From: Cerioporus squamosus
Lineage: Eukaryota > Basidiomycota > Agaricomycetes > Polyporales > Polyporaceae
DNA length: 64,000 nucleotides
Direction: 5' to 3'
NCBI GenBank assembly: GCA_022592435.1
Contig: JABYQS010000076.1
Span: 62,001 to 126,000 of the forward strand
Shown: positions 21,756-33,194 of the stretch, piece after piece
How positions within the stretch are numbered: position 1 is the first letter of the stretch
Layout: each line of letters begins with the position of its first letter
The notes under the pieces: generated by a model
The model's database searches: none
What the model was told of the DNA's origin: nothing
What the model saw: only the letters and a program-made list of their open reading frames with translations
Position numbers and translations under genes: made by a program

Positions 21756-23854
21756 ATGGAGAAGGTCGAACTTCAGCCCACTTCGTCCGCGCGGGCCGTC
21801 GGTCCTGATGCAGATGGTTTGGACGTCGAATCCCCAGACATCCGACCTCCTCCACCGGCCGCACCGGTCTTCCCCGAAGGCGGTCTTGCTGCTTGGCTCA
21901 CGGTGATTGGAGGGTGAGTACTTGAGTGCTCATTCAGTTACGTTTCATCCGCAGTGCTCAAGCCCAAGATTGTCCTCCAGGTCCATGGTTCTATTCTGCA
22001 CATTTGGAGCCATTCAATCGTTCGGGGTCTACCAGGACTACTACACGGTACGTATTCCCGATTTCACTAGTGCGCGCTGGTGCTAAGAGGTCTTCATTTT
22101 AGCGAGTCTACCTGGCAGGCACCAGCACTCCGTCCCAGGTCAGCTGGATCGGCTCCGTCCAGGTCTTCCTTCTGTTCGCGCTCTCTCTACCATCCGGCAA
22201 ACTCTTCGACGAAGGCTACTTCCACCCCATGATGATTTCAGCCAGCGTTCTCTACGTTGTTAGGTGCGGCGTCTCAGTCTCCTGAGTTACAATGCCGCTC
22301 GACTTACGTCTGTTTCTTTCTAGCTTGTTCATGCTATCACTAGCGCGTAGTCACGAATACTACCAGATCATTTTGGCCCAAGGCGTAGCTGTCGGCATAG
22401 CCTACGGCATCTTGTTCATACCTGCACTGAGCGTCTCATCGCACTACTTCCGCGTTAGGCGCTCTTCGGCCATGGGAGTAGTGTTTGCCGGTGGGTCCCT
22501 TATTCTGCGCTCTCGCCCGCTGCGCAGTACTGAGTATCGATGTAGGCTCCTCTATCGGTGGTGTCATATATCCGATCATGCTGAACCAGCTGTTCAATGG
22601 CAAAGCCGGTTTTGCGTGGGGTGTGCGGTACGTGACCCTTTGCTGCTAGTACCACCTTGCGCCGTTGACGACTTAGGTCTCCTTCACATGCAGCGCTGCA
22701 GCGTTCCTCGGGATTGTGCTCCTGGCCGCGGCCAATCTCCTCATGCGAACTCGCTTGCCTAGCCGCAAACATCGCAAGACCACCTTCACTCCCAGCATTC
22801 GCCGCATCGTTACTGACTTGCCGTTCATGGTTTGTGCTATCGGGTCAGTTGTCCCACTCCCACACGAACATCACACTTACGAACACGTTTTGCAGGGGGT
22901 TCCTCGTCTTTTGGGGCTTGTTCTTCCCGTGTATGTTTGTAACGCCGTCATCGCATCCACCTTCTCACGTAGTATCTGACAGTCTTCTACCTTCAACTCT
23001 TCGCGAACCTGCATGGTGTTTCGCCCAATCTCGCTCGCTACACTGTGCGCCCCACAGGGTCACACTGCCCTCTTCTCCAGCTGACGCCTTCGTGCCTGGT
23101 CTCCAGATATCCATTCTCAACGGCGCATCGCTCTTTGGGCGTACTATCCCCAACTTCGTTGCAGACGTCTGGGGACCTTTCAATGGTGCGTATCGTTCGC
23201 AAGCCCTGTGGCGAATCTGCTATCATGTGGGCTGATGCCCTTTCTGATGACGCTCAGTCATCATACCCATGACCGCTATCTCGGGCTGTCTCATCTTCGC
23301 CATGTTCGGCGCAACGAGCAGCGGAGCGCTCATCGTATTTGCGATCCTGTACGGCTTCTTCTCGGGCGGATGTGAGTCGCACGGCCTTCGAGTCTGCATT
23401 TTCTGCGCTGTTAACAATTGGCTGATTGCGTACATGCACGCGTCACAGTCATTTCACTGATAGCACCGTGCGCGGCGAGCTTCTCTGTGGACGTCGGCGA
23501 AGTCGGGTACGCACCATTTTTGTTTTTTGTTCTAGTTCTCGTGCCTTTGCAAATGTATGATGACTGACAAGTTCTCGTGCACAGGACACGCATCGGTGTT
23601 CTCTGCTTCGTAGTCGGGTTTGCTCTGCTCACGGGCAATCCCATCTCGGGCGCACTGTTGAAGCCGCCGCACTATGAGTGGCAGAATCCGATCCTGTTCA
23701 GTTCTGTGAGTCTAGTCACCTGCGCTGTCGTGTGGCTTGCTCGTGCTCAGGCGTACTGACCGCAGCTGAGCAGATTACCGTCCTCGCGGGGGCTGCTACG
23801 CTGCTTCTGTCGCGTCAGCTGGCAGCGAAGGGGCGGGGCACTAAGAAGCTATGA
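21756..23854 (+). CDS. MFS transporter, monocarboxylate (MCT/SLC16-like) type
   Basis: The protein starts MEKVELQPTSSARAVG, has a proline-rich cytosolic leader and then a signature typical of fungal MCT-like carriers: PEGGLAAWLTVIGG, FGAIQSFGVYQDYY and STPSQVSWIGSVQVF. About twelve hydrophobic segments follow, including VAVGIAYGILFIPALSV, SILNGASLFGRTIPNFVAD and TRIGVLCFVVGFALLTGNPI. About eleven introns are needed, all GT-AG. The frame runs uninterrupted to the stop after RGTKKL at 23852-23854. Carriers of this group move monocarboxylates or act as exporters in fungal metabolite clusters. The divergent P450 suggests export or uptake of the cluster substrate or product. Confidence 0.9.
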
Positions 23855-25408
23855 TGATAGTCACTACCCGGCATCTGTTCGTCAGCCTGAAACTCAACGC
23901 TACAAAACGAATCCACTCCATCGTTACAGGGAGCGTAATACGTGTTGGCTCTAGCCTGAGAGATATGTACGATTCTTTGCCATGCAGCACGTCGTAGAAT
24001 CCAGATATCCATACTCGTGATTGATTCCGAAACTACAGAAAGTCCTTCCACATGCAGGGGTCGGCAAAGTGCCAGGCGCAAATTCTGGGAGACGTATGCA
24101 CCGCCAAAATGGTTCTCCGAGAGACACAGGCTACACAGTCGCGCGGCCTGTGGATAGGAACGAGTAAGTATAGCACTTCCCTTCGCTCTGTCTTGTGGCA
24201 AGACAGATGCACGTTGATGTTCCATGCGGAGCTACTGATGCCGCCATATGCATCTACAGGTCCAGCGTCGTCATGAGACGGACTCATAGGACGCCGCAAT
24301 TAGACTGTTACCGGCAATCGTACATGAACCCAGCATGCTCTCACGAGAACCTGAAGCATGCTATCCCCTTGGCATTCCTGAGCGCTGAGCGCTGCAGAAG
24401 TCGTCCATACCGCCCCAGAAGTCGAGTACCCGCCCAAGAAGTGGTGCGTGACGGTGCAGTAGAAGCGTTCTACGCGCAGGCTGTCACGAACTGACACTGC
24501 CTGTCTCTGTTCTGTGTCCGGTTATCCGGCTCGTCGACTACCGCAGGTGGAATCCAAGTTCCACGATGCCGCGGGCAGTGGACACTTATGGACACACAAT
24601 TGCGGCATCTATCTCGAAGCCAGTGCTGTGGGTCGGGCTGGGCCACTGGGACGCCGCTCATAGGCTGGAACACCGCAGCGTAGTAGCATCCAGCGCGGCA
24701 TTCGATCCGGCCTGCGCGGTCGATTACTTGTACATTTCAGCGCATCTCAGCATGGTACCACAGGCAGTCGGACTTCTTCGTGGTCCCCACGCATGTGGGA
24801 ACTTCGTTCAGCAGGACAGGCTGAAGAGCCACTCAGGTCGGTGCCCGCAAAGGCTGAACTACCAGTGATGAAGTGCGCCGGCATTGGAAGAAGTGCTCTT
24901 ATCTCCGGCGGTCGCTCCCGCTGATGAAGCTGCTTGCAGAACCTTCGCTCGCTCCTACTGCGGCGCTTTGAGTCAAACGCGCCGACATACATAGGTCTGG
25001 ACGACGCTTCGTTGTCGCGGTTCCGTTGCGCTGTTTTGGTTCTATCTGAAGACTCCCATGGCTGCTATTCTTGGATGCAAAGAGGCCGCTCTGATGATCG
25101 TTCTGGGTCCAATCTGGATCTACATATTTGCGAACACGAAAGGCTTATTGAGCAATTCGCTTAACTCATTCGCAGAATGGTAGAGTCAGGCCCTAGGTTG
25201 ACCTGAGTGCACAGAATATACATTACTGACCAGCAGTACAAACCAAGGTGAGGGACCAAGGAAACGCAAGCACATCGTAGAACTAGGTGCTCGAATGCGG
25301 CAGTTTGACTTGGTACCGTGACTATGTAACACACAGTTTCGGTGGGCTCAACCCACCTGAGTCAGAATCGGAGGAATCGGAATAGAGTGCACCGTAGGAA
25401 GATGAAGG
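23855..25408. other. Region without a confident gene; one exon-like remnant
   Basis: 1.55 kb between the transporter and the seven-helix gene. Several open frames of 60-100 codons exist but carry no recognisable domain and could not be joined into one gene. The only exon-like piece is 24995-25183. Confidence 0.45.
24995..25183 (+). pseudogene. Possible C-terminal exon of a lost membrane protein
   Basis: Preceded by a TACATAG acceptor, this frame is open for 62 codons to a TAG. It reads VWTTLRCRGSVALFWFY, then MIVLGPIWIYIF, a clear membrane helix, and ends SLNSFAEW. No convincing upstream exons were found, so it may be the remains of a decayed transporter or other membrane protein. I do not recognise the family. 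Confidence 0.25.
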
Positions 25409-26878
25409 TTAAACCATGGGGTCAAGTTGGCCAGCCTTCCATCCATCGTGGTAACCACCCAAGTCGTCCATCATGTACGTGTCCCTCTCACCAGCGAAGT
25501 TAGTCCCAGATACAGCGGTACCTGGAGACGTGTCAGCGCCGGGCATGCCAGACCTTCTGGGAAACGTGATGGGCTTCTGAATAGTCGACGCTTGGACTGT
25601 GGATGCTTCGACTGCGATGCCTTGGTCTACGCGAATGAGGATAAGGGTGAAGGAGATTGGCTGGCGAGTAACAGGTTAGCGGATGCATATGGCCAGCAGC
25701 AATCCCACTGGCAAGCAAGTCGGCTCACAATGAGTTGGACAACCTATTGGAACACCCTGTCAGCAACGATACTCCAAGTCGAAGCATACTACGTACAACG
25801 TCAGATACGCCATATTGAGCGTTGTTGGACGCTAGGAACGTGCAGAAGAATACGACGACAGAGATGGTGTAGATAAGCCCGGACTCGATGAGGATGCGGA
25901 TGACACGGGTCAACCTGCGGCTCCCGCCGACGCGTGTGATGCCCTGGGATGCGACACCAGCATTGATCTTCAAGATGCGGTACACAATGAGGCCTAGGCA
26001 GTTGGTAAAACGTGATAAGCCTTCCCTTCCTAGGGCTGATAGTTAGACAGGTTGAAGTCCCGTACCTGTTGTCATGGATGTCATCGCAAGGGTGAGAGAG
26101 AGAAGACTGGTGATGAAGGGCTCGAGGCGTGACTCGTTCAGAGTGGCCGCGGTGTGCAACGTCGCCTCGATATAGACGATGACCCAACCACACGCTAGTG
26201 AGCCAACAACGTCCAGTTCAGAGTCTAGACCGATAGCCAAGAGAGCGCAAGTTACGGACCTGTCTCTGCAAGCCAGAGGAGCACCGGCACTACGACGATC
26301 TTCCAATTCCTTTCATAGATTATGTAGCACCTGTATGCCTATGGACCCGAGAAGTCAGTCCCAGCTTAGTACTGCAAAGGAATGGTGCAAACCATGATAC
26401 CGTCGCCGATGAATGTTTGTGCGACATAGTCCGCCGTCCGCATGACGTTGACCCAGTTCGAGATGTCGGAGAATTCGCCATTCGCTCCGCCAGGACCGGT
26501 GTAGTAGATGAATGCTTGAAGGTTGTGTTGGAGCCCGAAAGCCATCTCCAGCGTTGCGATCGTGAACATCACGAGGGTGGCCCCGACCATGATCCAGTTT
26601 ATGCTCGCCCTGCTCTTCAGGTGCCCGTCGCGAGACCACAGCAGAACACGAAGGCCGTATGTGACAGTAATGAGAACCATCCCTGCGGATTCGGACTCAG
26701 TGAGCTACAATGTGGACAGACGATGATGAGAAGTGACGTGCCGTAGACAATGGATTGCATGTACAATCCAACAATCTGGCACGCAGGAGGAATCGATTAG
26801 CAACGTTCTTGCTGTAGTACGTAGGCGTGCCTGCGATATTACCTGCGCGGTAGCAAGCGGGAACGGCGACGAGGACAT
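25409..26878 (-). CDS. Seven-helix membrane protein, basidiomycete-specific family
   Basis: About eight exons. The start is MSSSPFPLATAQ (ATG at 26878), spliced to IVGLYVQSIVYG and then GMVLITVTYGLRVLLWSRDG. Further helices are WIMVGATLVMFTIATLEMAF, CGWVIVYIEATLHT, IYTISVVVFFCTFLAS and PISFTLILIRVDQGIAVEAS. The motif IYRCYIIYERNWKIVVVPVL and the IRVDQG segment in the last exon are typical of a large uncharacterised Agaricomycete family of seven-helix proteins (related to the DUF6533/6534 groups). The C-terminal tail is soluble and ends in QLDPMV. The frame is intact. Function unknown; a sensor role is often assumed but nothing here proves it. It lies between the two oxidase copies. Confidence 0.75.
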
Positions 26879-27907
26879 CGTAAAGGACGCACACAACAGG
26901 CGGCGAAGCGGAGCGTCGCTCTCGGGTCAAAGCTTAGAACGGGGGAGGGAGGTGGCAGACGCCAGACCGACTCGGTGAATCCATGACCATCGTAATATAC
27001 TGGAAGGCACTGAACTCAAACCAGTAGCAAGTTGGAGACTCACCATCTACCAGAGCCATGTCCGAGCACCGGTCAGCGCTGTGCACTGCCCCGGGCCAGC
27101 GCCCGGGAGTAGGATAAGTCGCCGCTTCCGGTATGCCCTCACTAGTATGGCAAGAGACATACATAGGCCCAAGAGGCAGAAGCTCGTTCACTGCCGTGTA
27201 TGTGACCACGATAGCGGTATCGACTGGTCAGAAGACCTGCCAGTATGTGAGAGAGGCCTTCATCGAGCATTTGATTGATGAGTCTTCACCAGCGGCGCTC
27301 GCAGAACACGATGGGGAGGACTGATAGCTTGAGCGGCGTACATGTGAGAGAGATGCGACCACAAAGAACGATGGTTGCATCACATAGAGTTGACATGGGT
27401 GTATGCCAGAACTGTGGTTCGCGCTCTGGCAGTGGAGAGATAAGGACATCAGGTTCTCGAGAGCAGATGTAGGCCCTAGAGTATACCACAGTAATGAGAC
27501 GAGATCTGGGCTCCAGGCTTGAGGGTGCTTCCAAAATACGGCCCGTAGATACGTAGCGGCGAAGACTTCCAAGTCTGTGGAAGTTCCGGAGCTAGAAGTC
27601 ACTGTGTGACACAGTCACTAAGTCACGCCCGAGTCCAGCTGTCCGACTCGCATGCCACCATTTAAGAACTTGGCGCTAGAAACTCACAAACTCGACATTC
27701 GTCCTTGTACCACTATGCCGTTTACGTTCAGAAGAAGCAGTAGGTATGAGCTCAGGCATCTCCATGCATCGAGAAGCCTTGCTATGATAATGGAATCGTC
27801 GAGTTGGAATTGACCCTGCAGAAGTTCTCAGGCTCGACTCCGCCGTCCGCTGGACATAAAAGCTACGTGGTTTAATCGAACTTTTATCCCTACTGGCATA
27901 CACCGAC
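26879..27907. other. Intergenic, no supportable gene
   Basis: About 1 kb between divergent genes: the seven-helix protein (minus) and the intact oxidase copy (plus). Hydrophobic frames occur on the minus strand (27,228-27,602) but contain stops and could not be spliced into a family-like product. They may be a decayed relative of the neighbouring membrane-protein gene. The last 200 bases form the oxidase promoter. Confidence 0.4.
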
Positions 27908-29846
27908 ATGACCTCGGCAGCGACTATTGGCATCGACCCGCTATTCCACGAGCCTGTTGAGCTCCTCTCCGCAGACGCGCGTGTGGCGCTCTCCTACAAG
28001 CGTGCACGGCTCCTCATGCACGAATATGGTCGGTACTGCTTGCTCTGGATGTTCTACCATTTGTCTGACTGACTTGTTGGACTAGCACTTACCGCCAAGG
28101 ACGTCCTCGAGTCATCCGACAAGTTCTGGGCACTCCAGTCCGACCCACGCCTGGCCCTTGATATTGCTTGCTACACCATTCTTGCCGCACATGTGGGGCT
28201 GGCTCTCGGGACGGTAGTCAAGTTTGCGGAAGACCGAGCCGACCTCTCGGCTCTTGTTGAGAGCCTGCTCAGTCTCGACACCGTCGGATTATATCTACTC
28301 AGCGAGCGTGGACATGGACTCGACGCTTTCAATATCGAGACCACGGCTACGCTCACCCCAGAGGGTTTCATCCTGAACAGTCCTCGCGAGGAGGCATCGA
28401 AGTATGTGGCTCACTCTCGCCGCCGTGAGCGTTCTACTTATCAACATGATCATCATTGTTGTATAGGTGGATGCCAGCGACGACACCTTCCTTCGGCATC
28501 CCCAAGGTCGCCGTCGTCATGGCTCGACTCCTCGTCTCTGGAGAAGATCGTGGATGCCGTTTCTTCCTCGTCCCCATCTGCAACAAGTATCAGATGTACC
28601 GTGGGGTCCGCTCTACACGTCTGCCTGCACGCAGCGGCACCTCACCCCTAGACTTCTCCATCACGACCTTCGACCACGTCCTTCTTCCTATCACCGCTCT
28701 TCTCGGAGATTCCCTCGCGGCTCCCAAGAATCCCCTGCAGGCGTGGTGGAGCGAGGTGTGGCGCATCCCCATCGGAACAGGCGCCGTTGCTGGACCACTT
28801 GTGCAAGCCCTGAAGCACACGGCGTACATTGGCTGCAGCTATTCCCTTCACCGCCACATCGTCGGAAAGACGCCTGCCCCGGTTCCACTCATCTCCTTCT
28901 GGACACAGCGGTGGGCTATGGTGCAAGCTCTCGCTGTCGCTCGTGTCCTCGACGTCTGGTACCCGACCGTCGTGAAGCAGTCGGTTGATACGGCTTTGGA
29001 ACCGAGCGTACGCCACGCTTACTCCGTCATCGCGAAGGCGGGCGTCGCCCGGCTTTTCCAAACTTGCATGCGGGAGGTGATTGAGAGGTGCGGCGCTCAA
29101 GGGTGGGTATCTCTTGTCCGCCTGGAAGCCATCTCCACGAGCTGAGCGAAACCTTCCAGCACATTCGAGCACAACTTCATGGCGCGCATGGAGGTATGTT
29201 GTTCATACCATCAGTTGGAACCACGAATCTCTGACACCCTACCCGGTAGACCGACGCCCATGGTATCATCATCGCCGAGGGAGACGTACTCTCCCTCTGC
29301 ATCCGCCTCTATAACGAGCTTCTACTAGGAAAATACAGTGTTCCCGCACCCGCACACACAGACACCCTCCTCTGGCGTCACGCCGAAGGTCTCTTGCGCG
29401 CCGCGCGCGAGTACCTCGCCACGTGCAGCGACCACCGGAGCGAGAAGGCAAACGCATTCGTTCTGCCGCTCGCGGAGGCCGGTGTCAGCGCCATCGGCCA
29501 CGCTCTCGCATACTCTGCCGCCATCGACGCTGGAGTTCCTCAGCCACTCCTTGACGTCTTCGAGTGCGCCGTGATCCGCCTCGATGCCGTCTGGTACTCC
29601 GAGTCCGCGGGGCTGTCGAGCTTCGAGCAGCGTATGCGCGAGGACAGGGCCAGCGCGGCTGTCATGCCCCGTCTGGACGGATACCTCCGCGACCTGAAGA
29701 TCGCCCGCTACGTCCGCGCGCCGATTGTCTCCGATGCCGCCTGGAAGGCCTACCTCAAACTATTGCCCACACACTCCGGGAACGCGGACGCGAAGGAGGA
29801 CTCGAAGCTTCGATTTCTTTCTGAGACTATTCCTGCTCGCCTGTAG
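27908..29846 (+). CDS. Acyl-CoA oxidase/dehydrogenase-like protein, intact copy
   Basis: Five exons (27908-28028, 28086-28401, 28467-29106, 29170-29193, 29250-29846) sum to 566 codons, 565 residues. Exon 4 is only 24 nt (HNFMARME). Features are LYLLSERGHGLDAFNIET (flavin/substrate loop), TPSFGIPKVAVVMA (beta-domain), CGAQGW and IIIAEGDVLSLCIRLYNELL (C-terminal flavin-binding helices). The product would oxidise an acyl-CoA thioester with FAD, passing electrons to oxygen if a true oxidase. It is shorter than canonical peroxisomal acyl-CoA oxidases (650-700 residues) and ends ETIPARL; this resembles a PTS1 SKL-type signal but does not match it well. It is the parent-like member of the inverted pair with 16583-18348 and the likely functional one. 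Confidence 0.85.
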
Positions 29847-29870
29847 GTATGAATTCGCTTCGTAACCGGT
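27908..29870 (+). repeat. Right arm of inverted segmental duplication (oxidase copy 2)
   Basis: Counterpart of 16440-18348. Identity is close to complete from about 28,900 to 29,530, including both small introns, and falls to roughly 80-85 percent by eye on either side. That pattern indicates gene conversion rather than uniform divergence after duplication. Confidence 0.85.
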
Positions 29871-30961
29871 CCTCGATGCTCGTGAGTCAAGTTCAGCCTG
29901 CCACCTGCGTTCTAAGCTGACATACCCTACAGCACACAGACACAGTATTCAGCGTAGAGTGGAAGAGAACATGTCTGGTCTGAAGGTGCAGAGATTCACC
30001 AATGCAATGAGTGAGGTGTTATAGAGTTACCAGGCTCAATGACGGCGGTGTAAGTAGATCATGATTATGTAAGCGAGTTCTTCATCGCGTTCGTATTTGG
30101 CAGGCACCCGCGGAGTCGGCTCGCACTGTGACCTTGCATTTCGTGGAGCTTTGAAGCCTGAGGCAGCCTGTTCATCAACATTGCGCCAACATCGCGCTCC
30201 TGCTCGCGACGATGGTAATCGAACGAGACGGGGAGAACTGTGAGGTGAGGTGTATCAGAGGAGTCACTGTCAAGTACGTTGCTTTGAATCTTTCGCTGTG
30301 ACATCGAGCTGGAGTTAACGAGTTGCGGTCAGCCAACCGGGGCCGCCGTTCAGGCCTTCAGGTGCCGCCGGGTACGGCCGTACAGAGAGGCTGCGCAGGA
30401 GCTCTCACCTTGCGGGAGTAGAGCCGTCTTGTGCGATTTGTCGATTGTCACTTCAAGATGCAATGCATATGCATCATATGCATGCTGGGTTCGCTTGGGC
30501 GTGTCGCGACAAGACTACGATCCGAGGATGTACTCAGGTCAGATTCGGATGAGCACTTACTTTCGTCCAGATCCAGGAGCCTCTGGAAGGTCACCGGTAT
30601 GCATGGGCTCAACTGAGCGGTTCCAAGAAGTAAGGCGACACTCCCAACTTCCTTCAATGCTGACAACTCTTGGACTTTGAGGTCGCGGACGAGTACGAGC
30701 CCGCAGCGCCGATGACAGCTTGGGCCTCCCTTCCATCGCTCCGCGCCATGTCGCTATCGTCGCTCTGGCCACCGACGTTGTATCCCGGCTACAGTGACCC
30801 GCACAAGACAAGCCACCTTCCCCTGCTCGGACAACCGGTCCGTTGCTTCTGACACAGACGCGGACGCCCCACGTGGGTATGCAAACCCTCATCATTTGTA
30901 AACCCACTCCAATCAAGCTCTCGTCCGTCTTCCTTTCACTCGCTCTCTCACTACAGGGACG
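29847..30961. other. Intergenic with a short ATGCAT palindrome
   Basis: 1.1 kb between the oxidase and the permease, both plus strand. No gene could be supported. An AT-rich palindromic cluster of ATGCAT/CATATG words lies at about 30,461-30,487. The permease promoter is in the last few hundred bases. Confidence 0.45.
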
Positions 30962-33045
30962 ATGGGGACGTCCGTCGAGGACGAAAAGACGAGCAGCGTC
31001 GCTGACGAGCCTGGCAACGTCAACGACTCCGACACCAGCAGGGTGACGACTCCAACACGGACGCAACGATGGTTCAAGACGACTACCGATTTCCTCGGAC
31101 ATCTGGGAATCGAGACGAACGGGTGCGTGTCCGTCGCCTGATCCTGCGTTCGTCCGGATACTAACTGATGTTCTTGTAGGATTGATCCCATCCTCCCCGA
31201 GGACAGGAAGGATACGAGATTGTATCAGATGTTCTTCGTGTGGTTCTCTGCGAACGTCAACATCCTGGCGTGCGTGTCCACCGCTTCCGCGGTCGGAGTT
31301 GACGTGATGCGAGCGCTGGTGTGGCTAGCTTTGGAACAGGTACTGCTGGTCCTGCGTTTTTCGGCCTGGGGCTGCGGGACACGCTCTTGATCCTTCTGGT
31401 GGTTGACCTCATGTAAGTGCACGATTTCTCGCAACACTGCAGAGTGCCGACTGTAAGCTCACTTGTCATAGCTGTTGTGCCATCCCGGCGTACTTGTGAG
31501 TACCGTACACGCTTCGGAAGCTAGGGTAGTGCATTGACACCGTACAGCGCCGTTTTCGGACCCAAGCTAGGGATGCGCTCGATGGTGCTGGCGCGATATT
31601 CTTGGGGGTACGTCCCGCTCTTCCATGTCAATCTCGCCGCTGACGCGGCTTTGACAACTCCGGCGCAGGTACTACGGCTCGATCATCCCCAGCGCCTTCA
31701 CCGTCTTCTCGATGCAGGGCTTCTTGATCCTCAATTGTATCATAGGCGGTCAGACTCTGGCTAGTGTCTCTGACCACCTGAACGACACTCTGGGAATCGT
31801 CATCATTGGAGTCATCTCCCTCGTGGTAGGCCGTTTTGACATCTATCACGTTCGCCATGTCGGACTGAGCATCATGTTCAGGTCACCTTCTTCGGTTACA
31901 AGGTCATACACTGGTGAGCGAATATGCTGCTTTGCCGCGGCGAACCTATCTAGATGGGAAGATCACACGTAGGTATGAAACGATAGCATGGATCCCGGCC
32001 GTCATTGGGTTCATCGTCATGCTCGGGACTGGCGGCAAGCACCTCGGCAGCAACATCCCGCCAGGCCCACCCGCGTCTGCGGCCTCCGTCCTGTCGTATG
32101 CCACTACAGTTGGGTCAAGCGTCATCAGTTGGTGCATGATGACACCCGACTACGGTGTCTATCACACCGGAAAGGCTTCTGGGTACGTGCGTGAACGCAC
32201 CTGCTATTTCTTGCAGTACTGACGTGGGTCCAGCATAAGGGTGTTCCTGTACAGCTATGCTGGATTCCTGGCAGCGAGCGTGGGTGTCTTTCTTCTGGTA
32301 ACCACACTCGGCCCCGTCGTTGACTTCGTCGTGTCCAGCTTGTAGCGCACATGTTGGGTGCCGCCTTCGCGGCCGCAGCTCCAGCAGTGCCCTCATGGGA
32401 AGCCGGGTTCGACAACGGAAACAACGTCGGCGGACTTGTCGAGGCGGTCCTCTCTCCTGCGGGCGGGTTCGGCAAATTCCTAACAGTTGTCATCGCGTTG
32501 TTCATCCCGAGCGCATGCGCGCCCACGATGTACACGTTCGCGTCGAGCTTCATGACGATCCACGCCTGGTTCGCACGCGTCCCCCGCTACGTCTACACCG
32601 TCGTCTCTGAAGCCATGTGAGCACGGTTACTCTATGCTACAGCATATGCTGACTGACAAACCGTCGCAGCTTGATCCCGGTTGCCATCGTCGGGGCTGTG
32701 CACTTCTACGATACCTTCGTGGACATCCTGAACGTCATCGGATACTGGAGCACCATCTTTGCTGCCATCGTCATCGTCGAGCACCTCGTCTTCCGCAAGA
32801 ACGACTGGGAGAGGTACGACCTGTCCCAGTGGTGCAAACCTAGGGAGCTTCCGCTCGGCCTTGCGGCGATATTGGCTTTCTTGTGCGCTTGCGGTATCAT
32901 TGTGCCGTGTATGGCGCAGGTGTGGTATACTGGACCGATTGCGAATGCTGGGACGGGCGACATTGGGATTATCGTCGGATTTGTACTCGCAGCCGTTGTG
33001 TATCCTGTCTTTAGAGCGGTGGAGCGGGGGTTATTTCATAGATAG
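30962..33045 (+). CDS. NCS1-family purine/cytosine permease (Fcy2-like)
   Basis: The protein starts MGTSVEDEKTSSVADE with a polar leader of about 70 residues, then FLGHLGIETNGIDPILPEDR, the conserved lead-in of fungal purine-cytosine permeases. The substrate-region motifs FFVWFSANVNILAFGTGT, AYFAVFGPKLGMRSMVLARY and SVISWCMMTPDYGVY are clear, and about twelve hydrophobic segments follow, ending near residue 520 (GFVLAAVVYPVFRAVERGLF). About nine GT-AG introns join without a frame break. Members of this branch import cytosine, purines or related bases with protons across the plasma membrane. It lies only about 150 bp before the first in-frame ATG of the next gene, in the same direction. Confidence 0.93.
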
Positions 33046-33194
33046 CTAGATGTGCCTTCTTGAAACACCTGCTGCATCTACCCGGACCTCGCGTGGATCA
33101 AACCGCGAGCTGAGCGCCCGGATCGCGTCGAACGGAGGGGTTCGCGCTGGCTGTCGCGCGGACTCTGCTTTGTCTCGGACGTCGACGCGCGCGG

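Noticed and set aside
24430..24870. Possible wax-synthase-type (MBOAT) gene suggested by FWG-like words
   Set aside because: The words fall in different frames with stops between them and lack the conserved His and flanking motifs.
27228..27602. Second seven-helix gene on the minus strand
   Set aside because: Hydrophobic frames are present, but stops and missing family motifs prevented any consistent splicing.
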